Of a stretch of DNA of 64,000 nt, positions 1 to 9,250 are shown in pieces. The DNA is from Streptomyces sp. LaPpAH-108 (GTDB lineage Bacteria; Actinomycetota; Actinomycetes; Streptomycetales; Streptomycetaceae), in assembly GCF_000373625.1 (NCBI RefSeq), contig NZ_KB891994.1, forward strand, positions 124,001 to 188,000. Reading direction: 5' to 3'. Position 1 is the stretch's first letter, and every line of letters begins with the position of its first letter. The position numbers and the translations under genes were made by a program. The notes below the pieces were generated by a model. That model searched no databases, was not told the DNA's origin, and worked only from the letters and a program-made list of their open reading frames with translations.

Positions 1-137
1 CGGGCCAGCCGCCGCGCACCCTGGCGCTGAAGGTCCGCCCGACCTCGGAGCTGATCGCCGAGGAGCTGCGCCGCCTCGACGCAGACGAGATGTACGCCAT
101 CGCCCTCAAGGGCGAGGCCACCAAGGAGAACTCCTGA
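1..137 (+). CDS. opcA: OpcA, glucose-6-phosphate dehydrogenase assembly protein (C-terminal end only)
   Basis: The window opens inside a gene whose last 44 codons are visible in frame 3. The C-terminus contains [20 protein letters not shown], which resembles the conserved end of actinobacterial OpcA, the factor needed to assemble or activate glucose-6-phosphate dehydrogenase. The stop is one base before the pgi start (TGACATG), so the two are almost certainly one operon. OpcA normally follows zwf, which would lie just left of the window. Only the tail is visible, so the family call rests on that tail plus the pentose-phosphate neighbours. Confidence 0.7.
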   Translation, partial: GQPPRTLALKVRPTSELIAEELRRLDADEMYAIALKGEATKENS

Positions 138-138
138 C

Positions 139-1794
139 ATGTCCGACGCACCGTCAGACACCCCCAAGCTCACCCGCAGGCCCGAGTGGACGGCGCTCGC
201 CGACCACCGTGCCACGCCCCAGCCGCACCTGCGCGAGCTGTTCGCGGCGGACCCGTCCCGCGCCGAGCGGTACGTCGTCAAGGTGGGCGACCTGCACATC
301 GACTACAGCAAGAACCTGGTGACGGACGAGACGCTGGCGTTGCTCCAGGAACTCGCCACGGCCACGGACGTGTTCGGGCTGCGGGACGCGATGTTCCGTG
401 GTGACCGGATCAACGTGACCGAGGACCGCGCGGTGCTGCACACCGCGTTGCGGGCTCCGCGTGAGGCCGTGATCGAGGTGGACGGCGAGAACGTCGTCCC
501 GGGCGTGCATGCCGTGCTCGACAAGATGGCCGCCTTCGCCGACCGGGTGCGCTCGGGCGAGTGGACCGGTCACACGGGCAAGCGCATCAAGAACGTCGTG
601 AACATCGGCATCGGCGGCTCGGACCTCGGTCCCGCCATGGCGTACGAGGCGCTGCGCGCCTTCACCGACCGCGACCTGACCGTGCGGTTCGTCTCCAACG
701 TGGACGGCGCCGACCTGCACGAGTCCATCCGCGACCTCGACCCGGCGGAGACGCTGTTCATCGTGGCGTCGAAGACGTTCACGACGATCGAGACGATCAC
801 CAACGCCACCTCCGCGCGGCAGTGGCTCCTGGAGACTCTGGGTGACGAGAAGGCGGTCGCCCGGCACTTCGTGGCGCTGTCCACGAACGCCGAGAAGGTG
901 TCCGGTTTCGGGATCGACGTGGACAACATGTTCGAGTTCTGGGACTGGGTCGGCGGGCGGTATTCGTTCGACTCGGCGATCGGTCTGTCGCTGATGATCG
1001 CGATCGGTCCGGATCGGTTCCGGGAGCTGCTGGACGGTTTCCGGATCGTGGACGAGCACTTCCGCACCGCCTCGGCGGAGGCCAACGCGCCTTTGCTGAT
1101 GGGCCTGTTGGGGATCTGGTACAACAACTTCTTCGACGCGCAGTCGCTGGCGGTGCTGCCGTACAGCCACTATCTGTCGAAGTTCACCGCGTACTTGCAG
1201 CAGTTGGACATGGAGTCCAATGGCAAGTCGGTGCAGCGTGACGGGGCGCCGGTGGAGTGGCAGACCGGCCCGGTCGTCTGGGGTACTCCGGGCACCAACG
1301 GGCAGCACGCGTACTACCAGTTGATCCATCAGGGTACGAAGCTGATCCCGGCGGACTTCATCGGATTCGCGCGTCCGGCCGAGGAGTTGAGCGACGCGCT
1401 CAAGGGCCAGCACGACCTGCTGATGGCCAACTTCTTCGCCCAGACCCAGGCCCTCGCCTTCGGCAAGACCGCCGACGAGGTCCGCGCCGAGGGCGTGGCC
1501 GAGGAGCAGGTCTCCGCGCGCACCTTCCGCGGCAACCACCCCACCACGACCGTGCTGGCCCCCGAGCTGACCCCCTCCGTGCTCGGCCAGCTCATCGCCC
1601 TCTACGAGCACAAGGTGTTCGTGCAAGGCGCGGTCTGGAACATCGACTCCTTCGACCAGTGGGGCGTCGAACTCGGCAAGGTCCTCGCCAAGCGGATCGA
1701 GCCCGCCCTCACCGAGGGCGCCCAGGTCCCTGGCCTGGACCCCTCCACCACGGCCCTCGTCGCCGCCTACCGTTCCCTCAAGGAAGTGAACTGA
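139..1794 (+). CDS. pgi: Glucose-6-phosphate isomerase
   Basis: A 551-residue protein of normal length for Pgi, which interconverts glucose-6-phosphate and fructose-6-phosphate in the cytoplasm. The SIS-fold phosphosugar motifs are present: [10 protein letters not shown] (about residues 155-164), VASKTFTT (about 211-218) for phosphate binding, the signature around [14 protein letters not shown] (about 273-286) and DMESNGKSV (about 357-365). The ATG is separated from the opcA stop by one base and the gnd start follows one base after its own stop (TGACATG at both junctions), indicating translational coupling. Together with opcA and gnd it links glycolysis with NADPH-generating steps. Confidence 0.97.
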   Translation: MSDAPSDTPKLTRRPEWTALADHRATPQPHLRELFAADPSRAERYVVKVGDLHIDYSKNLVTDETLALLQELATATDVFGLRDAMFRGDRINVTEDRAVLHTALRAPREAVIEVDGENVVPGVHAVLDKMAAFADRVRSGEWTGHTGKRIKNVVNIGIGGSDLGPAMAYEALRAFTDRDLTVRFVSNVDGADLHESIRDLDPAETLFIVASKTFTTIETITNATSARQWLLETLGDEKAVARHFVALSTNAEKVSGFGIDVDNMFEFWDWVGGRYSFDSAIGLSLMIAIGPDRFRELLDGFRIVDEHFRTASAEANAPLLMGLLGIWYNNFFDAQSLAVLPYSHYLSKFTAYLQQLDMESNGKSVQRDGAPVEWQTGPVVWGTPGTNGQHAYYQLIHQGTKLIPADFIGFARPAEELSDALKGQHDLLMANFFAQTQALAFGKTADEVRAEGVAEEQVSARTFRGNHPTTTVLAPELTPSVLGQLIALYEHKVFVQGAVWNIDSFDQWGVELGKVLAKRIEPALTEGAQVPGLDPSTTALVAAYRSLKEVN

Positions 1795-1795
1795 C

Positions 1796-2674
1796 ATGCA
1801 GCTCGGACTCATCGGCCTCGGCAAGATGGGCGGCAACATGCGCGAGCGCATCCGCCGCGCGGGCCACCAGGTCATCGGCTACGACCGCAACCCGGAACTG
1901 ACCGACGTCAAGGACCTCGCCGAGCTGGTCGAGAAGCTCGACGCGCCGCGCACCATCTGGGTGATGGTCCCGGCCGGTACCGCCACCCAGGTCGTCGTCG
2001 ACGAGCTGAAGGACCTGCTCTCCCCCGGCGACATCGTCGTGGACGGCGGCAACTCCCGCTGGACGGACGACGAGAAGCACGCCGCCGAGCTGGCCATCAA
2101 GGGCATCGGCTTCGTGGACGCGGGCGTCTCCGGCGGTGTCTGGGGCCTGGAGAACGGCTACGCCCTGATGGTCGGCGGCGACAAGGAGAACGTCGACCGC
2201 CTGAAGCCCATCTTCGACGCCCTCAAGCCCGACGGGCCGTACGGGTACGTGCACGCGGGCCGCGTCGGCGCCGGTCACTTCGCCAAGATGGTCCACAACG
2301 GCATCGAGTACGCCATGATGCAGGCGTACGCCGAGGGCTGGGAGCTGCTGGAGAAGGCGAACTCCGTGGACAACGTCCGCGAGATCTTCCGCTCCTGGCA
2401 GGAGGGCACGGTCATCCGTTCCTGGCTGCTCGACCTCGCGGTCAACGCCCTGGACGACGACGAGCACCTGGACGAGCTGCGCGGCTACGCCGAGGACTCC
2501 GGCGAGGGACGCTGGACCGTCGAGGCCGCCATCGACAACTCGGTGCCGCTCCCGGCCATCACCGCCTCGCTGTTCGCGCGCTTCGCGTCCCGTCAGGACG
2601 ACTCGCCGCAGATGAAGATGATCGCCGCGCTGCGCAACCAGTTCGGCGGCCACGCGGTCGAGAAGAAGGGCTGA
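1796..2674 (+). CDS. gnd: 6-phosphogluconate dehydrogenase, decarboxylating, short form
   Basis: A 292-residue protein that should oxidise and decarboxylate 6-phosphogluconate to ribulose-5-phosphate. The N-terminal dinucleotide-binding motif is GLIGLGKMGGNM (residues 4-15). The substrate motif VDGGNSRW and the catalytic-region motifs DAGVSGGVWGLENGYALM and GHFAKMVHNGIEYAMMQAY are all intact. It is the short YqeC-like type, lacking the long C-terminal dimerisation extension of ~470-residue Gnd; members of this branch are often NAD-preferring, but cofactor use cannot be read directly here. One-base spacing from pgi implies co-transcription. Confidence 0.95.
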   Translation: MQLGLIGLGKMGGNMRERIRRAGHQVIGYDRNPELTDVKDLAELVEKLDAPRTIWVMVPAGTATQVVVDELKDLLSPGDIVVDGGNSRWTDDEKHAAELAIKGIGFVDAGVSGGVWGLENGYALMVGGDKENVDRLKPIFDALKPDGPYGYVHAGRVGAGHFAKMVHNGIEYAMMQAYAEGWELLEKANSVDNVREIFRSWQEGTVIRSWLLDLAVNALDDDEHLDELRGYAEDSGEGRWTVEAAIDNSVPLPAITASLFARFASRQDDSPQMKMIAALRNQFGGHAVEKKG

Positions 2675-2678
2675 CGTC

Positions 2679-3272
2679 GTGGGGGACCTCCTGCTCGTCC
2701 GCCACGGCGAGACGGAGTGGAGCCTGTCGGGACAGCACACCAGCTGGACCGATCTGCCGCTCACCGCACGCGGTGAGGAGCAGGCCAGGTCCCTCGCTCC
2801 GCTCCTCGCCGGGCACGACTTCGCCGTCGTCCTGACCAGCCCGATGGGCCGGGCCCGGGACACCGCCCGGCTGGCCGGTCTGACCGGCGCCGAGTCCGAC
2901 CCCGACCTGGTCGAGTGGGACTACGGCGGCTACGAGGGCGTCAAGACCGTCGACATCCACACGACCCGGCCCGACTGGAACCTGTGGACCGACGGGGTGA
3001 TCCCGGGCCCCGAGGGGCATCCGGGCGAGTCGCCCGAGCAGATCGGGGCGCGCGCCGACCGGGTCCTGGCCCGGATCGACAAGGCGCTCCAGGAGGACGG
3101 CGGCGACGTGATCCTGGTCGCGCACGCCCACTTCCTGCGGGTGCTCACCGCCCGCCGCCTCGGCCTGCCGGCCGCCGACGGCCGCCTGTTCCAGCTGGCC
3201 ACGGGCACGGTGAGCCGTCTCTCGACGGAGCACGGGCGCCCCGTGATCGTGGAGTGGAACCGGCTGCCCTGA
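2679..3272 (+). CDS. Histidine phosphatase family protein (phosphoglycerate-mutase-like)
   Basis: A 197-residue protein starting with GTG four bases after the gnd stop, so part of the same operon. The N-terminal LLLVRHGETEWS (residues 4-15) carries the phosphohistidine RHGE motif, followed by GQHTSWTDLPLT typical of 2,3-bisphosphoglycerate-dependent mutase-like phosphatases. A second active-site histidine lies in VAHAHFLRVL (about 147-156). The fold removes phosphate from small sugar or acid phosphates. Location next to gnd and pgi suggests a sugar-phosphate substrate, but substrate identity is not readable from sequence. Confidence 0.9.
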   Translation: MGDLLLVRHGETEWSLSGQHTSWTDLPLTARGEEQARSLAPLLAGHDFAVVLTSPMGRARDTARLAGLTGAESDPDLVEWDYGGYEGVKTVDIHTTRPDWNLWTDGVIPGPEGHPGESPEQIGARADRVLARIDKALQEDGGDVILVAHAHFLRVLTARRLGLPAADGRLFQLATGTVSRLSTEHGRPVIVEWNRLP

Positions 3273-3301
3273 GACAGCCGGGGTCCTGAGGTGAACGGCC
3301 G

Positions 3302-3332
3302 AGGCCCGGACCACCGTGTGTGGTCCGGGCCT
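3302..3332. terminator. Hairpin terminator between convergent genes
   Basis: A perfect inverted repeat with 13-bp arms (3302-3314 and 3320-3332, aggcccggaccac / gtggtccgggcct) and a 5-base loop lies between the plus-strand phosphatase gene and the minus-strand PPOX gene. There is no T tract, as is usual for GC-rich actinobacterial terminators. It could serve both directions. Confidence 0.75.
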
Positions 3333-3350
3333 CGCCATGTCCGCGGGCGC

Positions 3351-3791
3351 TTACCGCCGGGGCACCCCGTAGGCACGCTCGACGTGCAGCTTCACCACCA
3401 GCCGCCGGTCGCGGACCATCGCGGCGCGGTAGTCGTCCCAGTCCGGGTGCTCGCCCAGCACGTCCCGGTAGAGCCGGATCAGCTCCTCCACGGTCTCGTC
3501 GTCCGGGTCCTCGGCGACGGGAGTCAGCTCCACCGTCCCCTCGGCGACCGTGTACGCCCAGCGGTCGTCGCTGGTGACGTAGTACGACGCCCGGGGCTCA
3601 CGGCGCAGATTGCGGGTCTTGGCCCGGTCGTCGGTGACCGAGACACGGATGATCCGCTCGGCCGGATCATAGGCATGGCTCACATTGGACAGCTGGGGCC
3701 GGCCGTCCCTCTTGAGCGTGACCAGCACACCACCGTGCCCCTCGGAGAGCAGCTTGAGCAGGGCGTCCTGCGTCGTCGGGTCGTCAGTCAT
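3351..3791 (-). CDS. PPOX-class flavin/F420-dependent oxidoreductase
   Basis: The protein of about 146 residues starts MTDDPTTQDALLKLL at the ATG at 3791; a longer reading to 3878 adds 29 residues without family likeness. It has the split-barrel pyridoxamine-5'-phosphate-oxidase-like pattern: GGVLVTLKRDGRPQLSNV for the N-terminal strands, IIRVSVTDDRAKTRNLRREP for cofactor phosphate contacts, and YVTSDDRWAYTVAEGTVELT. Actinobacterial members of this size commonly bind F420 or flavin and reduce small substrates. It faces the pentose-phosphate operon across a shared terminator and looks like a single-gene unit. Confidence 0.88.
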   Translation of the reverse strand: MTDDPTTQDALLKLLSEGHGGVLVTLKRDGRPQLSNVSHAYDPAERIIRVSVTDDRAKTRNLRREPRASYYVTSDDRWAYTVAEGTVELTPVAEDPDDETVEELIRLYRDVLGEHPDWDDYRAAMVRDRRLVVKLHVERAYGVPRR

Positions 3792-3855
3792 ACCGGGGTC
3801 AACGGAAGCGGCGCCGGTGAGCATTCCCCGCCGGTGCCGAAGACGCCCGCCGGAG

Positions 3856-5355
3856 TCACCCGCGGACCGCGTATCCACCGCTGCGATGGCCTGCGGCGAA
3901 CGTGAAACCCTTGAACAGGGGGCTCTCGCCCTGCCCGGCCCCCCGCTGGCGAAGGGCGTAGCTGACCAGAGCGTGATGCAGCATGTACAACCGGTGTTCC
4001 TCGCGGCCCCCGGGGGAGAGCTGGTCGATCACCCAGGCGATGGGCGTGGCCCCGGCGTAGGCGTCCCTGGGCTCGAACAGTAGGTGCGCGGCACCCACCT
4101 CGCCGAGCACGTTGAGCGTATAGGCGAAGGGGTACGGGCGATTGACGCGGTCATCGTCCGTGCGGTCCAGGTCGGGGAAGCAGTCGACCAGCCTCTCGAT
4201 GGCGCTGCCGTCGACCAGGTCCATGCGGCCCATGAGCATGGCGGTCTGGATGACGTAGGCGTACGCGATCCCGTTCAGAAAATAGTTCTCCCCGGGGTCG
4301 ATGTGCCGCCACTGGCCCACGACGTGCTCGACGAAGGCGTTCCGGTCCGGCAGTTGCTCGTCCAGGCGGCCCAGGTTGTGCAGGGCGACGAGATAGTAGA
4401 GGCCCATGTGCGTGCGTTCGACGGGGGTGATACCGGCGAACAGTTCTCGGGCCTCGGCCAGCCGGTCCCGGCCGTGGTCCAGGTACGTCTCCGGGCGGCG
4501 GGTCATGGCGACGGCGTTGAGCATGGTGAGCAGCGGGTAGATCCGCGCGAAGCTCTCCGACATGGGCTGGGGGAACGCCGGGGGCAGATTCAGCTCGTCC
4601 GCGCGGTCGAGGTAGGAGAGAACGCCTTGCACATGGTCACGGCCCTCGTCGACGAACCAGGACTCGTATCCGAGCAGCGAGATCACCGACAGCAGCATGG
4701 CCCCGCCCCGGCCGCGGAAGAACGGAGCCGGGATCTTCTCCAGCAGGCCCAACGCCTCACGCACGTGGTTCCGGCGTCCGGTCACCAGCCTCTCCTTCAG
4801 GCCGAGTTGACCGAGGGCGAGGAACACCGCGGAGTACGCGGAGAGCTTCTCGTAGTGGCCGTGGCGTCCTGCGTTCTCGTCCTTGATGCGGTCCGGCTCG
4901 ATCGTGTCGACGGCAGCCAGGATCTCGGCCGGGAAGTCGGTTCCGTCCTCGAAGAGCAGATGCCGGTCCAGTCCCAGCTTGGCGACGGCATCCATGAGCA
5001 CGCAGCCTGCCATGACCCGGAAGTAGGGGTTCTCGACGGCCCGGACGGCGTCGAGGATCGGGCTCAGGTCGCGAGCGAGGTCGGCACGGCGCAGATTCCG
5101 TCCGGGGTGCGCGACGTCGAGGACGAAGTCGGCCAGGAGCCGGGAGAAACGGGTGTAGGCATCGTCCACGCCCTTGGCGTCGAGAAGGGCGAAAGCGTGC
5201 CGGATCCGGGTGGCGGCCTCGGGGTCGTAGGCGACGGGATACTGGCCGAGGCCGATGCCGCGCACCATCCGGCTCCACGGGGTGGCGATCACACGGCTCT
5301 CGTGGGACAGGTGGTGCAGTCCGTCCACCGGGACCGCGAACGGGAGGACAGTCAT
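3856..5355 (-). CDS. Unrecognised protein, mostly alpha-helical, paired with the AT-kinase gene
   Basis: I do not recognise this family. The ATG at 5355 follows a strong AAGGAG ribosome-binding site, giving 499 residues; the open frame continues upstream but that part is proline/arginine junk. The body is rich in helical segments with recurring aromatic and charged patches (VENPYFRVMAGCVLMDAVAK, LYYLVALHNLGRLDEQL, NYFLNGIAYAYVIQTAMLMG, EHRLYMLHHALVSYALRQ), reminiscent of alpha/alpha-toroid or helical-repeat proteins. There is no signal peptide and there are no clear transmembrane stretches. It lies 112 bp downstream of the AT-kinase gene on the same strand with only a hairpin between, so the two probably work together. 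No function is assigned. Confidence 0.8.
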   Translation of the reverse strand: MTVLPFAVPVDGLHHLSHESRVIATPWSRMVRGIGLGQYPVAYDPEAATRIRHAFALLDAKGVDDAYTRFSRLLADFVLDVAHPGRNLRRADLARDLSPILDAVRAVENPYFRVMAGCVLMDAVAKLGLDRHLLFEDGTDFPAEILAAVDTIEPDRIKDENAGRHGHYEKLSAYSAVFLALGQLGLKERLVTGRRNHVREALGLLEKIPAPFFRGRGGAMLLSVISLLGYESWFVDEGRDHVQGVLSYLDRADELNLPPAFPQPMSESFARIYPLLTMLNAVAMTRRPETYLDHGRDRLAEARELFAGITPVERTHMGLYYLVALHNLGRLDEQLPDRNAFVEHVVGQWRHIDPGENYFLNGIAYAYVIQTAMLMGRMDLVDGSAIERLVDCFPDLDRTDDDRVNRPYPFAYTLNVLGEVGAAHLLFEPRDAYAGATPIAWVIDQLSPGGREEHRLYMLHHALVSYALRQRGAGQGESPLFKGFTFAAGHRSGGYAVRG

Positions 5356-5400
5356 ACGGGGACTCCTTCGGTGGGGAGTTGGTCCTGGAGCTGTGGGGAA

Positions 5401-5444
5401 CCGTCGCCGGGCGGGCGTGGTCGGGTGAGGCCGCCCGGCGACGG
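5401..5444 (-). terminator. Hairpin between AT-kinase gene and the downstream unknown gene
   Basis: A 14-bp perfect inverted repeat (5401-5414, ccgtcgccgggcgg; 5431-5444, ccgcccggcgacgg) with a 16-base loop fills much of the 112-bp gap between the two minus-strand genes. No T tract follows, and the downstream gene has its own strong ribosome-binding site. It may be a partial terminator or an mRNA-stabilising structure that sets the ratio of the two products rather than separating them fully. Confidence 0.5.
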
Positions 5445-5467
5445 GGGTGCGGGAAACCGGTGTGCGC

Positions 5468-8400
5468 TCAGCCGGCCAGGTGCGGCAGCGGCGGTACGGC
5501 GACACCCAGGAACTCGGTGCGTGTGCCTTCCAGCATCTGCAGAGCCCAGTTCAGCCACTTGATGCCCTCGCAGTAGATGGCGACTGGGCGGCGCTGGGTC
5601 TCGTAGGTGTCGGTGAGGGTGCCGTCCAGTTCCTTCTGGAAGTGGAAGGGCGGCATGGCCGTGAAGTGCTGGCCCATCATGAAGACGAACCGCACCAGCC
5701 AGTAGGGGTCGTCCCGCAGGTAGGGCGACGCGGGGTCGTCCAGCCGGAGCGCCGCCGTCATGACGGACGCGAAGTAGTCCTCCATGCCCGTGGGCGCCCC
5801 GGTGTCGACCGTGCCCCCCTTCGCGACCACGTCCCGTACGCGGTAGGCCTTCTGGTACGGGTTGCCCTCACGGAAGGCGATGGAGACGGTGGGGGTCCTG
5901 CCCTCGCCGGTGTCGACGCTCAGGGTGAACTGCTCGAAGTGGATCTCGTCGTAGTGGCCCAGGGAGTTGTGCCAGGGCTTGTTGTCGTACATCGCGTCGT
6001 CGCGGGTGTCCTTCCCCTCGCCGGCGAACCCGATGGCCCGAGGGTCGAGGAACCTGATCCCGAGCGACGCGGGAGTGATGTCCGCCAGGGCCGCGTCGAC
6101 GTCCCGCTGGGGTGCCCCGGACTCGATCAGCCGCTGGGCGTGCTGGAGCGGCCCGATATGGGTGATCTTGATGTTCTCGGTGTTGGTGTCGCCCATGACG
6201 AGCGAGTGGAAGGCCGGTTCGAGGACGGCGGCGAAGTCGGGGTTCTCCCTGAACCGCCTCAGCAGAGCGGAGGAGTTGAGGTAGGAGATCCCGTCGACGA
6301 CGATCCGCTCGGTGTCGAGAAGGTGCCGGTGGAAGGTGCGCGGCGCCGTGCGGCGGCACAGGTCCAGCCGGTCCTCGATCTTACGGAAGTAGGAGGTGTC
6401 GAGCGTGTCTCCGGGCGCGGGGACGCGGCCCACGCTGTGCACGTCCTCGTTCAGCACACGGATGATCTGCTCGTAGAGCCGGGCGACGACGGCGGGCGGC
6501 GGCGTGTGCTTCTCGACGTACCGGCTGACCTCCTCTCCCCCCACGTAACTCATCTCGTAGATGACTTCCCGGTCGACCGCGCGGTCGGCCTCGCGCAGGC
6601 GGGACGGGACGGGGACCTCCCGCTCCAGGACCGAGTGGACCTGGGGGAAGTAGTCGCGCACCGTGTCGGGGAGGCCTTGCAGGTATTCGGCCTGCTTCCT
6701 GGCCTTGGCGAACGGTGGCAGCATCACACCGTCGCCTTCCGGGTTCCATCGCGCCGTCGTCAGCGACTCGCTGAGGATCTTCCGGACCGTGACATGGTCC
6801 TCGCCGTCCTTCCTGACGAAGACGGTCAGTGACTCGCTGCCACCCTGGCCGAAGCTGACGATCGACTCGTCGCTGCCGATGTATGCCTGGACCGTGCTGG
6901 ACAGCACCCGACGGCTGCGGGCGGTGGCGAGGACCCGCTCGTTCTCCTCGGTCAGGGCGAGGACGCAGTCGTACTCGAACGCGTCCAGAGCGGGGTTGAG
7001 CCGCTTCTTCCAGGTCTGGGCCGGATGCGAGACGGCGACGACACGGGTGGCGTACGGACCGGTGTCCACGTCGGTGGCCGGCTGCGAACCGAGGGCGATG
7101 ATCTGGCAGTTGCCGTTGAGGTGGATGTGCCGCGTCCCGCCGTCGAGGGCGTCGCCCCGCAGGACGGCACGAGTGGCGGCGGCCAGGTGCTTGCGGGACT
7201 GGATCGGCACACCTTCGACCGAGACCAGCGGGACTCGGGCGTCGGCGAGGCCGTTCAGGATGCGCTCGGTCTCGTCCTCTGCGGTGTGTGGCGTGCCTAG
7301 GGCGACGGCGTCGGTGAGGGAGAGAACCCCGGACACGGCCAGGGCGGCCAGCCAGCCCGGCACGTCGCCGCCCTCCAGGTAGTGGTCGCTCTGCGCGAAC
7401 AGGGCAGGCCGGTGCTGGGCGAGGGCGTGGAAGAGGAGGTACTGGTGGAGAACCTGCTGGCCGACCGGGGAGAGGCCTCCGTCGAGGGGGGATGTGCCGA
7501 GAAGCGTGTCGCGGATCTCGTGCGCCGTCGGCTGGGTGTCGAGCAGCAGACGGGTGCGGCGGGCCAGGCTCTCCTCGCTGGTGTCGTCCGGGGCACCGAA
7601 GTGGACGACGACCACCTCGGGGAGGCTCGTGTGGACCGTCCGCGTCCGGATGTCACCGGCCCGGTCGAGCACATTGAGTTCCACATACGCCTGCCCCAGC
7701 AGCGCGGAGTCCCCTGCGGTGATCCTCTTCTTCAGCCGGGCCCGGGTGACCAGTTCACCGCGGTCGACGGCGATGTGGTCGCGGTGCCGCCGCGTGTGCT
7801 GCAAGATCTCGAGGAACCGGTAGAAGGCGGGTGCCCCCTCCCGTTCGGGGCGCAGCATCTCCACGGTGACGACTCGTTCGAGAACGCGGGAGAAGTAGGC
7901 GTCGCAGAACTCGCTCCCGGCCGCGACGCGGAACAGCTCCCGCAGCAGGTGGTGGTCCTGGTCGGGGAGCTGCTCGCCCGTGGTGTACAGCGTCTCCAGC
8001 CGTGACATCAGGGCGCCCACCACGTTGATGGCGCGCAGGAGTTCGGCGGTGTCCTCGTGCGAGCCGGTGTAGCCCGTGGCGGGGGCGGCGACCGCGTTGT
8101 CCCGCAGCAGCCGGAGAGACTTGTCGCCCAGTCCCAGCTCCAGGACGAGGTCCGCGTCGAGACCGTTCAAGGTCTCGCAGGTCTCCCGGGACGCCATGAC
8201 CCGGTCCGTCATGGCCAGGATCCCTTCGCGCACGGTGGACGCGGTGGTCAGCAGGGACATGTCGTGGTTGGAGACCACCGGAACCCGGGGCGTGCCGAAG
8301 CGGATTCCCTCGGCGGCGAGGAACCGCTCCAGGGCGGCGCGGGCGGGCCGCATCCGCGCCGAGTGCGCGAGGAAGACGGTCGGTTCCTTCAGGTCCCATG

Positions 8401-9250
8401 TGGTCGTGCCCGGGTGGGCGCTGAGGAAGCGGTCGAACGCGGGCCTGGCGCCGGAGCGGACGTAGAGGTTCGTCTGGGTCGGCGCATACGTCTTGTGCGG
8501 TTCGACATCCGTCGGCGGGAACGCCGTACGTGCCGCCTCCAGCACCCGTGCCAGTTCCTCCGGGCTCTGCGCCTTCACCGCGACCACGTGGTACGGCTCC
8601 GGAACGAGGGGGCTCCGACGCACGGACTCGTCCAGGTAGCCGGTCACGGTCCGGGCGAACGCCTCGTCGGTGTTCCGTGCGTCGGCGGCCTGGAGCATCA
8701 GCGGCGTGAAGGCCTGGGCGATGCGGACGCCGTCGTGGACGGAGAGGGAACCGCTCGCCACCGCGGCCGTGAGGATGCCGAAGCTCTCACCGGTGTAGGC
8801 GACGAAGGCGGCCGGTGTGCCGTTCTTCTCGATCCGGTCGCGCAGGTAGGCGTCCAGGGCGAGGCTGTGCACCAGCAGCGCGGCTCCGATGAAGCCCTGC
8901 CGCTCCAGCTTGCCGGCCGGGAGTGCCTCCGGGTCCAGCAGCAGGAGGTCGGGGCGGGCGGGGATGCCGAGGGCTCGGGCGGCCTCGCGGTAGATGCCGG
9001 TGACCTCGGGGACGTCGGAGTCGATGAGCAGTCGACCGAGGCTCCGGTAGAAGGACCGGCTGCCCAGTCCGGGGAAGAACCCCGCCACACGTATACGGTC
9101 CTTGGCGCTGAGGACGTCCTCGACATGAGCGGGCTGAAGGCGAGGGACCGGGGCGGCTTCGGTGTCACGCGTGAGCGAGGTGGAAGTGTCGGAAGGTGCG
9201 GAGGAGACAGGGGATTCGGGGGCAACGACGTCGGAAAGAGAGCGGAACAC
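5468..9250 (-). CDS. Acyltransferase + degenerate acyltransferase + kinase-like multidomain protein
   Basis: About 1,260 residues from the GTG at 9250 (GAGAGG eight bases upstream); a TTG at 9331 would add 27 residues. Residues ~55-390 read as a malonyl/acyl-transferase domain: FFPGLG, nucleophile elbow GESFG (Ser156), FLAHSARMRPA with the second catalytic residue (His296), VPVVSN (Asn328) and LVLELGLG. Residues ~545-725 follow the same layout weakly (VVVVHFG, LFHALAQHRPALF, WLAALAVSGVLSLTDAVAL) but have no GxSxG. Residues ~785-1100 look like an aminoglycoside-phosphotransferase/kinase fold: FGQGGSES loop, VRK (Lys824), IYEMSYVGG hinge, MGDTNTENIKI (Asp1021, Asn1026), FLDPR (Asp1069). There is no ketosynthase or carrier protein nearby. 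Substrates unknown; domain calls are inference from motifs. Confidence 0.75.
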   Translation of the reverse strand: MFRSLSDVVAPESPVSSAPSDTSTSLTRDTEAAPVPRLQPAHVEDVLSAKDRIRVAGFFPGLGSRSFYRSLGRLLIDSDVPEVTGIYREAARALGIPARPDLLLLDPEALPAGKLERQGFIGAALLVHSLALDAYLRDRIEKNGTPAAFVAYTGESFGILTAAVASGSLSVHDGVRIAQAFTPLMLQAADARNTDEAFARTVTGYLDESVRRSPLVPEPYHVVAVKAQSPEELARVLEAARTAFPPTDVEPHKTYAPTQTNLYVRSGARPAFDRFLSAHPGTTTWDLKEPTVFLAHSARMRPARAALERFLAAEGIRFGTPRVPVVSNHDMSLLTTASTVREGILAMTDRVMASRETCETLNGLDADLVLELGLGDKSLRLLRDNAVAAPATGYTGSHEDTAELLRAINVVGALMSRLETLYTTGEQLPDQDHHLLRELFRVAAGSEFCDAYFSRVLERVVTVEMLRPEREGAPAFYRFLEILQHTRRHRDHIAVDRGELVTRARLKKRITAGDSALLGQAYVELNVLDRAGDIRTRTVHTSLPEVVVVHFGAPDDTSEESLARRTRLLLDTQPTAHEIRDTLLGTSPLDGGLSPVGQQVLHQYLLFHALAQHRPALFAQSDHYLEGGDVPGWLAALAVSGVLSLTDAVALGTPHTAEDETERILNGLADARVPLVSVEGVPIQSRKHLAAATRAVLRGDALDGGTRHIHLNGNCQIIALGSQPATDVDTGPYATRVVAVSHPAQTWKKRLNPALDAFEYDCVLALTEENERVLATARSRRVLSSTVQAYIGSDESIVSFGQGGSESLTVFVRKDGEDHVTVRKILSESLTTARWNPEGDGVMLPPFAKARKQAEYLQGLPDTVRDYFPQVHSVLEREVPVPSRLREADRAVDREVIYEMSYVGGEEVSRYVEKHTPPPAVVARLYEQIIRVLNEDVHSVGRVPAPGDTLDTSYFRKIEDRLDLCRRTAPRTFHRHLLDTERIVVDGISYLNSSALLRRFRENPDFAAVLEPAFHSLVMGDTNTENIKITHIGPLQHAQRLIESGAPQRDVDAALADITPASLGIRFLDPRAIGFAGEGKDTRDDAMYDNKPWHNSLGHYDEIHFEQFTLSVDTGEGRTPTVSIAFREGNPYQKAYRVRDVVAKGGTVDTGAPTGMEDYFASVMTAALRLDDPASPYLRDDPYWLVRFVFMMGQHFTAMPPFHFQKELDGTLTDTYETQRRPVAIYCEGIKWLNWALQMLEGTRTEFLGVAVPPLPHLAG